A stretch of 6,298 nt of DNA from positions 1 to 6,298 of the forward strand of contig VBLR01000173.1 in the NCBI GenBank assembly GCA_005878665.1. Reading direction: 5' to 3'. Positions within the stretch are counted from its first letter, which is position 1. Every line of letters begins with the position of its first letter. The notes under the pieces are model-generated. The model was given only the letters and a program-made list of their open reading frames with translations. It was not told the DNA's origin and ran no database searches. Shown here one piece after another: positions 1-5,304 of the stretch. The position numbers were made by a program, and so were the translations under genes. This DNA is from Methanobacteriota archaeon (lineage in GTDB: Archaea; Thermoplasmatota; Thermoplasmata; RBG-16-68-12).

Positions 1-346
1 CGGACCTCCGTCGCGGCAATGTCTCTCCATGGATGAGGCCCAAGACGAGGATGGCCGTGAGTGCGTGCGCGAGGAGGACGATCCCCAAAGCCACATCATC
101 GCGAAGGGCCGCCAGGACCCGCTCGTTCGTCCCGACGAAGGCCGCACCGAGTGCGACGTACGCAAGGGTGCACGCGGCGTACGTGGCCTGGAGCCAAGGA
201 CGACCGCCCCGGATCGCGATGAAGGCGAGCAGCCATGCATCCACTGCGATCCCCGCGAGGATCGCCGCGCTGGAAAGGTTCAGCTGGCGGCCCCCATCGC
301 TCGGACCCGCAGGACGGTCACGGTGTCGGAGGGACGCCACCGCCAT
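1..346 (-). CDS. Multi-helix membrane protein (3' end outside window, start uncertain)
   Basis: An open frame running off the window at position 1 with 115 residues visible; I do not recognise the family. Counting from the ATG at 346, three hydrophobic helices are clear: LSSAAILAGIAVDAWLLAFI (24-43), QATYAACTLAYVALGAAFVG (53-72) and DVALGIVLLAHALTAILVLG (84-103), followed by a basic end (LPRRRS). It could be the first helices of a larger multi-pass protein or sensor. The ATG at 346 is the first start after an in-frame TGA at 362-364, but it overlaps the preceding gene by 67 bases, and its first 21 residues look like antiphase reading of that gene. Alternatives are GTG at 340, GTG at 244 (cutting into the first helix), or a rare CTG at 283 that overlaps the preceding TGA as CTGA and would give the natural N-terminus (M)NLSSAAIL. 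The coding frame is well supported; the start is not. Confidence 0.7.
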   Translation of the reverse strand, partial: MAVASLRHRDRPAGPSDGGRQLNLSSAAILAGIAVDAWLLAFIAIRGGRPWLQATYAACTLAYVALGAAFVGTNERVLAALRDDVALGIVLLAHALTAILVLGLIHGETLPRRRS

Positions 347-810
347 CGCGCCGCACCCGTCTCACGGAGTTCCGCCGCGGTTCGATACCCGGCCTGCCGC
401 GCGTCGGCATCGGTGAGATCGGCGAGGAAGGCTCGCCTCGCGTCCTCGATGAAGAGGCGCGCGAACTCGGGGCCGGTGTCGTACCGGGCCCGCACGACGT
501 GGCCTACGCCGGGCACGGTCGTTCCTTCCGACGGCCGCACGACGACGCGCGCCACCGCTCTCAGGAGCCGGTCTCCTTCCTCGATGGAGAAGGTCAGCTC
601 GCCCCGAGGACGACCGCGAGGCAATTCGCCCGAGAGGGCGAGTCGGGCCGCCCAGATCACGAGGAACGTGACGAACCCGCCGATGACCAGGAGATTCGTG
701 AACCCGATCTGGTAGAACTCGCGGTGGTACCAGAACCCGGCGACGAGGACGAGGGAGATCAGAAACAAGAATCCGGAGCGGACCAGGAATGTCCGGAGGC
801 GGGCGTCCAT
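280..810 (-). CDS. Two-helix membrane protein with ASCH/PUA-like cytoplasmic domain
   Basis: A 176-residue protein. Two hydrophobic segments open it (about 12-28, FLFLISLVLVAGFWY, and 37-58, FTNLLVIGGFVTFLVIW), joined by a short charged loop. Arg-rich residues (65-70) then suggest that the C-terminal domain is cytoplasmic. Residues about 72-176 resemble the ASCH fold, a PUA-like domain associated with RNA binding and, in some members, nucleoside chemistry. The best part of the match is LADLTDADARQAGYRTAAEL (129-148) followed by SDTVTVLRV (161-169); archaeal ASCH proteins typically end with LTDEDA, a Gly-aromatic step, a helix and a VTVIRF-like strand. This is family memory and unconfirmed. 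The Lys-Thr/Glu set of the YqfB-type amidohydrolases is not obvious, so a binding rather than catalytic role is more likely. The start at 810 has its own Shine-Dalgarno site, five bases after the preceding stop. A membrane-tethered ASCH-like domain would be unusual. Confidence 0.85.
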   Translation of the reverse strand: MDARLRTFLVRSGFLFLISLVLVAGFWYHREFYQIGFTNLLVIGGFVTFLVIWAARLALSGELPRGRPRGELTFSIEEGDRLLRAVARVVVRPSEGTTVPGVGHVVRARYDTGPEFARLFIEDARRAFLADLTDADARQAGYRTAAELRETGAARWRWRPSDTVTVLRVRAMGAAS

Positions 811-814
811 CGGG

Positions 815-821
815 CTCACCC
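815..821 (-). promoter_or_regulatory. Shine-Dalgarno sequence that fixes the start of the membrane-anchored gene
   Basis: Reads GGGTGAG on the minus strand, four bases before the ATG at 810 and spanning the TGA stop of the preceding gene. It matters because the same frame is open upstream to 1572 through the whole third KaiC-like gene, and only the ATG at 810 gives a sensible protein. Confidence 0.65.
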
Positions 822-1559
822 GATCGCCCGCGCGACCTCGAACCGCCCGTTCTCGAAGAGGAGCGTGTGGTCGTCGCTGTCCTGGTTCACGCTCCGCATC
901 TTCACGCACTGGACACGGCGCTGGAACGAGGTCTCGGTGACGGGCTCGAGGCGAAGATGGAGGATCCCGTCCGCGAGGAACTCCTCCTCCAACGCCGTCG
1001 GCGGCGCCTCGAGGGCCGGTTCTTCCGAAATCAGCAGGCTCGTGACGCCCAGGTCCCGCAGCCATTCGAAGAAGCCGAACGTCTCCGCCCGTCGATCCGC
1101 GAACTCGAGGACGAGCTCGAGGGCGTCCCATGAGTCGATCGCGAGGAGCCGGAAGTTCCGTTTCTTGCGCAGCTCGAAGATCTTCGCCTTCAGGACCGCG
1201 AGGAGCGCTTCGCCTCGGGGAGCCGTCGTCTCGGCCATCGACCCGACCTTGGAGACCATCTCCTCGAGATACTCCCGGCCGCGGCTCAGGTCGAGGATCG
1301 GGAGCGCCTCCGAGACCGCGGTGGCCTTCAGGCCGAGCGCCGCGACGTGTTCGAGGAGGCCTGCCGCCGTCTGCTCGAGGGTGACGTACAGACCCGGCGC
1401 CCCTTCGAGCGCGTTGTGATAGAGGACGTAGTACGCGAGGGAGGACTTCATCGTCCCGCTCGCGCCCCGGACGAGCACGACGTGGCCTTGCGGGATGCCC
1501 CCTCGGAGCACGTCTTCGTCGAAGCCGCGGATGTGGGTCTTGACGAGCGGGCGGGCCAT
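816..1559 (-). CDS. Single-domain KaiC/RAD55-like ATPase (third of three)
   Basis: A 247-residue single-domain KaiC-like ATPase. The entry strand is HIRGFDEDVLRGGIPQGHVVL, Walker A GASGTMKSS (32-40), catalytic Glu in YVTLEQT (Glu 62, with Gln 63 in place of a second Glu), Walker B LLAIDS (Asp 142) and KMR 220-222. FFEWLRDLGVT and EEFLADGILHLRL are shared with the other two paralogues. It is the most divergent of the three around Walker B (DSWDALELVLEF) and has a longer middle segment with a charged helix (about 115-135). Presumably it also hydrolyses ATP in a ring or filament, alone or mixed with the paralogues; mixed assembly is a guess. It starts nine bases after the preceding stop and ends five bases before the membrane-anchored gene, so a membrane-linked partner is plausible. 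Confidence 0.93.
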   Translation of the reverse strand: MARPLVKTHIRGFDEDVLRGGIPQGHVVLVRGASGTMKSSLAYYVLYHNALEGAPGLYVTLEQTAAGLLEHVAALGLKATAVSEALPILDLSRGREYLEEMVSKVGSMAETTAPRGEALLAVLKAKIFELRKKRNFRLLAIDSWDALELVLEFADRRAETFGFFEWLRDLGVTSLLISEEPALEAPPTALEEEFLADGILHLRLEPVTETSFQRRVQCVKMRSVNQDSDDHTLLFENGRFEVARAIG

Positions 1560-1566
1560 TGCGTTG

Positions 1567-1572
1567 CCTCAC
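1567..1572 (-). promoter_or_regulatory. Shine-Dalgarno sequence for the third KaiC-like gene
   Basis: Reads GTGAGG on the minus strand, overlapping the TGA stop of the preceding gene and lying seven bases before the ATG at 1559. It indicates coupled translation. Confidence 0.65.
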
Positions 1573-3314
1573 GAGCTCATTGCGCGGGTGACGCGGAACC
1601 GGCCGTCATCGAAGTCCATCGCCAGGTATCCCGTGTCGTGCTTCGTCGCTCGCATCTTCACGACCCGGAGGCGGCGCTGGGCCGTGAGGTCCGTCACCAA
1701 GTGCATCCGGAGATGGATCACGCCGTCGGCGAGGAACTCCTCGTCGTACCGGCCTTGGAGCACGTGTCCGGCGACGACCCAATCCGGGCGTTCCGTGACG
1801 AGGAAACTGGTGATCCCAAGGTCGCGGAGCCACTCGAACAGCCGGTAGATTTCCCTCCGGCGGTCTTTGAACTTCGCGAGGACCTCGAGCGCCTCGAGGG
1901 AGTCGATGACGATCAGGTCGAGGCCCCGCTGCTCCTGGACCGAGCGAATCCCCTGTCGGAGTCCCTCGAGCCAATCTTTCTTCTCGCCGAGGAGGTTCGT
2001 GGCCGTCCTCGGATCGAGGACGACGAGCGACCCCTTCGAGACCTCGAGGCGGAGGCCGAGGGATCCCATCTGTTTGAGGAGGCTCGATCCGCGTTCCTCG
2101 AGGCTCAGGTACAAGCAGTGCAGGCCGGCACGGGCCGCGTTTTGGAGGAGGATCGAGAATCCGAGGGAGGACTTCATCGTGCCCGGGGCGCCTTCGATCA
2201 GGACCACGTGGCCCCGCGGGACCCCGCCTTCCAGCGTGTCGTCGAGGCCCTCGACGAAGGTGCGGACGCGCGCCGGTCGTTCGCCCGGGGATTCCGAGGC
2301 AACCGGAGCGCCGCTCCGGGCGGCCGTCAAGGACGTCTCCACGGAGAACGCTTCCTCCATCTCGTCGAGGATGTCGCGCTCCCGCTCCTCTTCGGCGGTC
2401 GGGCCCATCGACTCCGCGACGGCGGTCGAGCCCTCCGGCGCCGCCTTCGGTGGCGCGGCGGCCTTGATCTGGGCGATCTTCGATTCGATCTCTTGGGATT
2501 TCTCCTGGGCGAGGCGATGGTCCGGCCGAAGCTCGAGCACCTTCGCGAAACTCCGAGCGGCTTGCGGGAGATTCTGGAGGGACTCGAAGATTAGGCCGCG
2601 CTCGACCCAGGTCTCCGCGTGACTGGGATGGATCAAGGCCGCGCGGTCCAGGATCGTGGCGGCCGTCGGCACGTCGCCCAACATCCTCAGCACGCGACCG
2701 AGTCCGAGCCACGCCTGCTCGTCTTTCGGACTCAGCTCGAGGGCGCGCAGATAGCCCACCGCCGACTTGTACGGTCGGCCCAAGCGCAAGTACGCTTCCG
2801 CGAGGAGAATCCACGAACGCCGGTCTTCGTCGTCGCGGGCGATCGCCTTGAGGAGCGGGTCGATCGAATCCTCGAACCGAGTCTCGCGGAGGAGGGCGAC
2901 CGCGTCCTGCAGATGTTTCGCGGCCTCCTGCTTCGCCGCCGGAGTCGGCGCCTTGCGATCGCTCGACCGAACGTACGGCTTGAACCGGTGGCCTGCTCCC
3001 TGCGCCTTCGCCCGGATGCCGTCGACGGCGGCGGCCATGACGTCGGAGTGATCCTCCACCTCCGGCTCGACCGTCGTGACCGCCAAGGCAGGCGGTGCGG
3101 CAACGTTGGCGGCTCGGTCGGCCGCAGGCTTCTTGCCTCGTTCCGCCACGACGGCGGTGAAGACCTCTCCACTCGTCACCCGCTGGAGGGAAACCGGAGA
3201 ATCCGTCGGGGTCGATCCGGCGGGGGCCCCGAGTTTCCGCCCGCAATTCCGACAGTTGACCGCGTCCGCTCGGTTCATGGACGCGCACGACGGACACGGG
3301 ATCGAATTCGGCAT
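1569..3314 (-). CDS. Zinc ribbon-TPR-KaiC-like ATPase fusion protein (second KaiC-like)
   Basis: A 581-residue protein of three parts. (1) An N-terminal zinc ribbon, CPSC (Cys 7, 10) and CRNC (Cys 21, 24). (2) After a low-complexity linker to about 125, TPR-like helical repeats from about 133 to 270, with phrases such as AYLRLGRPYKSAVGYLRALE and WVERGLIFESLQNLPQAARS; an acidic/alanine-rich linker follows. (3) A KaiC/RAD55-like ATPase domain from about 350 to 581: Walker A GAPGTMKSS (375-383), catalytic Glu pair in LSLEERGS (406-407), Walker B LIVIDS (Asp 471), KMR (553-555). The zinc ribbon and TPRs are typical protein-binding modules, so this chain may act as adaptor and ATPase of the cluster. 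The frame is open upstream to 3686, but the ATG at 3314 has its own Shine-Dalgarno site and is followed at once by the zinc ribbon, while the upstream codons read as Ser/Arg-rich nonsense antiphase to the preceding gene. The nearest neighbours are 7 and 9 bases away. Confidence 0.92.
   Translation of the reverse strand: MPNSIPCPSCASMNRADAVNCRNCGRKLGAPAGSTPTDSPVSLQRVTSGEVFTAVVAERGKKPAADRAANVAAPPALAVTTVEPEVEDHSDVMAAAVDGIRAKAQGAGHRFKPYVRSSDRKAPTPAAKQEAAKHLQDAVALLRETRFEDSIDPLLKAIARDDEDRRSWILLAEAYLRLGRPYKSAVGYLRALELSPKDEQAWLGLGRVLRMLGDVPTAATILDRAALIHPSHAETWVERGLIFESLQNLPQAARSFAKVLELRPDHRLAQEKSQEIESKIAQIKAAAPPKAAPEGSTAVAESMGPTAEEERERDILDEMEEAFSVETSLTAARSGAPVASESPGERPARVRTFVEGLDDTLEGGVPRGHVVLIEGAPGTMKSSLGFSILLQNAARAGLHCLYLSLEERGSSLLKQMGSLGLRLEVSKGSLVVLDPRTATNLLGEKKDWLEGLRQGIRSVQEQRGLDLIVIDSLEALEVLAKFKDRRREIYRLFEWLRDLGITSFLVTERPDWVVAGHVLQGRYDEEFLADGVIHLRMHLVTDLTAQRRLRVVKMRATKHDTGYLAMDFDDGRFRVTRAMSS
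1856..1921. repeat. Near-identical block shared by two KaiC-like genes, copy 2
   Basis: Partner of 3615-3680, same orientation, with mismatches at 1866, 1868, 1899 and 1913. It encodes IVIDSLEALEVLAKFKDRR in the zinc ribbon-TPR-KaiC protein. The third KaiC-like gene (816-1559) differs clearly in the same region (AIDSWDALELVLEF). Confidence 0.7.
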
Positions 3315-3317
3315 GGA

Positions 3318-3323
3318 CCACCT
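3318..3323 (-). promoter_or_regulatory. Shine-Dalgarno sequence overlapping a stop codon; fixes the start of the zinc-ribbon/TPR/KaiC gene
   Basis: Reads AGGTGG on the minus strand, sharing two bases with the TAG stop of the preceding gene and ending three bases before the ATG at 3314. It supports that start over the in-frame ATG at 3686, which would lie inside the preceding gene. Confidence 0.65.
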
Positions 3324-4047
3324 ACGGACTGATGACCGGTACGATTTGGAACCGCCCCTCGTCGAACACGAGGGCGGAGAACCCCGTCTTGTGGTGCGAA
3401 CCGCGCATCTTCTGGACCCGAATCCGCCGCTGGATCTCGACGTCCGAGATCGGGTGCATCTTGAGCTCGATGATCCCGTCCGCGAGGAACGTCTCGTCCC
3501 GCCGCGGTTGGGGAGCTTCGAGTCCGAGGTACGACGCCTCCGATGCGGCTTCGGCGAGCACCAAGGCCGTCGCGCCGAGATCCCGCAGCCACTCGAACAA
3601 CCGGAACAGCTCCGTCCGGCGGTCCTCGAACTTCGCGAGGACCTCGAGCGCCTCGAGCGAGTCGATGACGACCAGGTCGACGCCATCGATATCTTTTTTC
3701 GTCGTCATCGTGCGCCGAAGGAATTCCATCCACGGCTTCGACGCGCTCTTCCCGACCTCTTTCTGAATCGTGCCGACATCGAGGATGTGCACGTCCGAGC
3801 GGACCGCCTCCACGTCGAACCCCATCGCGGCCATCTGGGCCTCGAGGCTCGGCCGCGTCTGCTCCAGGGATACGTACAGGCCTTTCGCGGCCCGCTGCCG
3901 CGCGTTCGCATGGAGGATCGCGTACGTCAGGGTCGACTTCATCGTCCCCGGCAGGCCAGAGACGAGCACGACGTGCCCGACCGGGAAACCGCCGCCGAGG
4001 ACCTCGTCCAGGCCCTCGATGAACGTCGGAATTTTCTTCGCCCCCAT
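3322..4047 (-). CDS. Single-domain KaiC/RAD55-like ATPase (first of three)
   Basis: A 241-residue RecA-fold ATPase of the KaiC/GvpD/RAD55 superfamily, at single-domain length (cyanobacterial KaiC has two such domains). It opens with FIEGLDEVLGGGFPVGHVVL, the family entry strand. Walker A is GLPGTMKST (31-39), the catalytic Glu is in YVSLEQT (Glu 62), Walker B is LVVIDS (Asp 129) and the KMR motif is at 213-215. The segment LFEWLRDLGAT (149-160) recurs in all three KaiC-like proteins here. Members typically form ATP-dependent hexamers or filaments, and many archaeal ones have unknown targets. The classical KaiC Glu-Glu pair is Glu-Gln here (62-63). The ATG at 4047 is three bases after the preceding TAG, with GGGGGT just upstream, so translation is probably coupled. 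It shares a nearly identical 66-base block with the next gene. The family is certain; the cellular function is unknown. Confidence 0.93.
   Translation of the reverse strand: MGAKKIPTFIEGLDEVLGGGFPVGHVVLVSGLPGTMKSTLTYAILHANARQRAAKGLYVSLEQTRPSLEAQMAAMGFDVEAVRSDVHILDVGTIQKEVGKSASKPWMEFLRRTMTTKKDIDGVDLVVIDSLEALEVLAKFEDRRTELFRLFEWLRDLGATALVLAEAASEASYLGLEAPQPRRDETFLADGIIELKMHPISDVEIQRRIRVQKMRGSHHKTGFSALVFDEGRFQIVPVISP
3615..3680. repeat. Near-identical block shared by two KaiC-like genes, copy 1
   Basis: 66 bases matching 1856-1921 at 62 positions without gaps. It lies in the Walker B region of the first KaiC-like gene and encodes the stretch around VVIDSLEALEVLAKFEDRR. Synonymous positions match across most codons and similarity drops sharply on the upstream side, which points to recent exchange between paralogues rather than protein-level conservation alone. 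Confidence 0.7.
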
Positions 4048-4050
4048 GCG

Positions 4051-4515
4051 CTACCCCCAGCGAGTTCGGGACAACGTGATCCGACAGGGCCGGCCGAACC
4101 GGTCGAGCTTCCAGTCGAAATCGGCGTCGAGCCGGATCCGGAGCATCTCGGCCAAGGCGAACGCCCGGATGCAGTGGACCGGGTGGCGCTCATCGTGGCG
4201 CATCGTGCACACCCGGCGGTACGGGCACAGGTCCCCGATCTCCGCGTGGACCGTGTCCTCGGTGGCGGTGAAGGCCGTGTCCGTCGTCGCGAAGAGCCCG
4301 CCCTCATCGATCGATTTTGTGTACGCTTCGCACGCTTCCTTCGGGTTCTCGGACGCCTGGAATTTCGGGAAGTCGATCAGGAGGAACTTCCGGAGGCCTT
4401 CCTCTTCGACCGTCCGCAAGAACAAGGGGGCGTTCCCGAGCGACTCCGCCGCGCGGAGCATGCCGTACACGAAGAACTCCAACAGCCGCTGAAGTCCTTC
4501 CTTAGTCGTCGGCAT
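4051..4515 (-). CDS. Uncharacterised Cys/His-rich protein, possibly V4R-like sensor
   Basis: A 154-residue soluble protein with no signal peptide or membrane segment; I do not recognise it with certainty. The N-terminal part is mixed helix and strand (helix about 5-25, hydrophobic strand RKFLLIDF 42-49). The C-terminal part carries Cys 97, Cys 103, Cys 115 and Cys 144 plus His 107, 111 and 114. The layout CPYRRVC, then PVHC followed by a helix, then GRPCRITL resembles the end of V4R (4-vinyl reductase-like) small-molecule sensor domains. These have a Cys-containing segment, a helix and a final Gly-x-x-Cys strand. That match is weak and from memory. If real, it would be a ligand or metal sensor feeding the ATPases and the GTPase switch; a zinc- or iron-binding role through the Cys/His cluster is an alternative. 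It starts at a strong Shine-Dalgarno site and ends three bases before a KaiC-like gene, so it belongs to the operon. Confidence 0.85.
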   Translation of the reverse strand: MPTTKEGLQRLLEFFVYGMLRAAESLGNAPLFLRTVEEEGLRKFLLIDFPKFQASENPKEACEAYTKSIDEGGLFATTDTAFTATEDTVHAEIGDLCPYRRVCTMRHDERHPVHCIRAFALAEMLRIRLDADFDWKLDRFGRPCRITLSRTRWG

Positions 4516-4518
4516 GGA

Positions 4519-4526
4519 CCTCCTCC
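4519..4526 (-). promoter_or_regulatory. Strong Shine-Dalgarno sequence in the largest intergenic gap
   Basis: Reads GGAGGAGG on the minus strand, ending three bases before the ATG at 4515-4513; its upstream GGAGG half sits at about six bases. It lies in a 21-base gap, so this gene may be initiated independently rather than only by coupling. The gap is too short for a convincing internal promoter. Confidence 0.75.
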
Positions 4527-4536
4527 TCGATAGCGT

Positions 4537-4917
4537 TCATCCAGCACCGTCCCGCAGGATCGACTCAACCTGCTTCGCAGCCCGTTCCAACGCGAGGAGC
4601 ACGAGTCCGAGATTCGCATCGTCGTACACGAGGGCGACCAGGAGCGCTTCGTCTCCTGCGCCGAGGCTCAGGAGCTTGCCTTCGTCCGACTCGATGATCG
4701 CGCGGACGAACCGGCCCTGGGCGAGCTGGATGGTCGCCATCTCCGAGGTGCCGACAATCGCCGCGGTCATCGCCGCGACCATCTTCGGGTCCACCCCGTC
4801 CGGGAGGGTGTGGGTCACGACGAGGCCGTCTCGCCGGACGACGGCCGCGGACTTGATGTCCGTCACCCGCGAGAGTTCGTCGATCGTCTCCTCGAGGCGC
4901 ACCCAGACGTCGGTCAT
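4537..4917 (-). CDS. Roadblock/LC7 domain protein, second of a tandem pair
   Basis: A 126-residue Roadblock/LC7 protein. It aligns without gaps to its upstream neighbour over about 96 residues, with roughly half the positions identical by eye. Shared blocks are RRDG, AAIVGTSEMA and DAN-x-GL. Differences cluster in the stretch after the central helix (QGRFVRAIIESDEGK here, GAFNSSIVDTHIGK in the neighbour), which could alter partner choice. The start is well supported: the ATG overlaps the previous TGA as ATGA, and GGAGGTG lies five bases upstream. The likely role is binding and regulation of the fused GTPase encoded two genes upstream, as a homodimer or as a heterodimer with its paralogue; that role is inferred from family and context. 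It ends 21 bases before the next gene, the largest gap in the window. Confidence 0.92.
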   Translation of the reverse strand: MTDVWVRLEETIDELSRVTDIKSAAVVRRDGLVVTHTLPDGVDPKMVAAMTAAIVGTSEMATIQLAQGRFVRAIIESDEGKLLSLGAGDEALLVALVYDDANLGLVLLALERAAKQVESILRDGAG

Positions 4918-5303
4918 GCGGCCACCTCCGCCGCCTTCAGGATCTCGGCGATCGATTGGACCGCCTTGTCGACGCTGAGGAGGAGGAGACCCATGTTCGC
5001 GTCGTTCCGGACCATGGTCACGAGGATCGCCTCTTCGCCCGCGCCAGTCGCGATCATTTTCCCGATGTGCGTGTCCACGATGGACGAGTTGAAGGCCCCG
5101 AGGCCCATCTCGACCACGGCCATCTCAGACGTGCCCACGATCGCGGCGGCCATCGCGGCGATCTTCTTCGGGTCCATCGTCTTCGGGAGGGCATGGGCAA
5201 TCAGGATTCCGTCCCGGCGGGCGATCGTGGCCCCCAGGACGGCGGGCATCCGCCGCAGTTCTGTCAGGATGCCCTGCAGGATTTTCGTGGCGTCGCCGAG
5301 CAT
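4914..5303 (-). CDS. Roadblock/LC7 domain protein, first of a tandem pair
   Basis: A 129-residue protein, about one Roadblock/LC7 domain and the usual length for stand-alone archaeal and bacterial members. The pattern fits: an N-terminal helix (about 5-19), a strand ending in RRDG (29-32), a long central helix with AAIVGTSEM (53-61), then strands through GAGEEAILV and DANMGLLLL (101-109) and a C-terminal helix. Roadblock proteins dimerise and bind small GTPases of the MglA/Cvn/Rag type, acting as GAP, scaffold or regulator. The gene follows the GTPase stop by one base and overlaps the next gene by four bases (ATGA), so co-translation and a shared complex are likely. The ATG at 5303 is preceded by GGGGTG about seven bases away. 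It is clearly similar to the following gene. The family call is solid; which biochemical role it plays on the GTPase is not visible. Confidence 0.92.
   Translation of the reverse strand: MLGDATKILQGILTELRRMPAVLGATIARRDGILIAHALPKTMDPKKIAAMAAAIVGTSEMAVVEMGLGAFNSSIVDTHIGKMIATGAGEEAILVTMVRNDANMGLLLLSVDKAVQSIAEILKAAEVAA
4923..4929 (-). promoter_or_regulatory. Shine-Dalgarno sequence for the second Roadblock gene
   Basis: Reads GGAGGTG on the minus strand, five bases before the ATG at 4917-4915, and lies inside the end of the preceding gene. With the ATGA overlap it fixes the start and indicates translational coupling. Confidence 0.75.
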
Positions 5304-5304
5304 C

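Noticed and set aside
811..1572. Upstream extension of the membrane gene's frame through the third KaiC-like gene
   Set aside because: The frame is open by chance; the extension is Arg/Pro-rich and the ATG at 810 has its own Shine-Dalgarno site and leads directly into a membrane helix.
1606..3321. Minus-strand 571-codon frame overlapping the zinc ribbon-TPR-KaiC gene
   Set aside because: It is an out-of-phase reading of the real gene; its translation is Arg/Pro/Gly-rich without motifs, whereas the other frame holds the zinc ribbon, TPRs and all ATPase motifs.
3694..3699. A run of six A (minus strand) in the first KaiC-like gene as a programmed frameshift site joining it to the next gene
   Set aside because: The reading phase (AAA AAA GAT) does not give the standard slippery arrangement, the zero frame is intact with all ATPase motifs, and a shift would remove the Walker B segment.
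816..4047. Assignment of the ATPases as circadian clock KaiC
   Set aside because: They have one RecA domain each and no KaiA or KaiB gene is visible; the broader KaiC/GvpD/RAD55 superfamily call is all the sequence supports.
3076..4533. Long plus-strand open frame (485 codons); similar ones at 4810-6207, 1347-2594 and 235-1419
   Set aside because: They lie opposite well-supported minus-strand genes, have Arg/Glu/Asp-rich translations with no recognisable domain, and arise because GC-ending codons on the minus strand rarely create stops on the plus strand.
4516..4536. Internal promoter or terminator in the largest gap
   Set aside because: The gap is only 21 bases and is taken up by the ribosome binding site; I see no AT-rich TATA/BRE-like element, hairpin or T-run.
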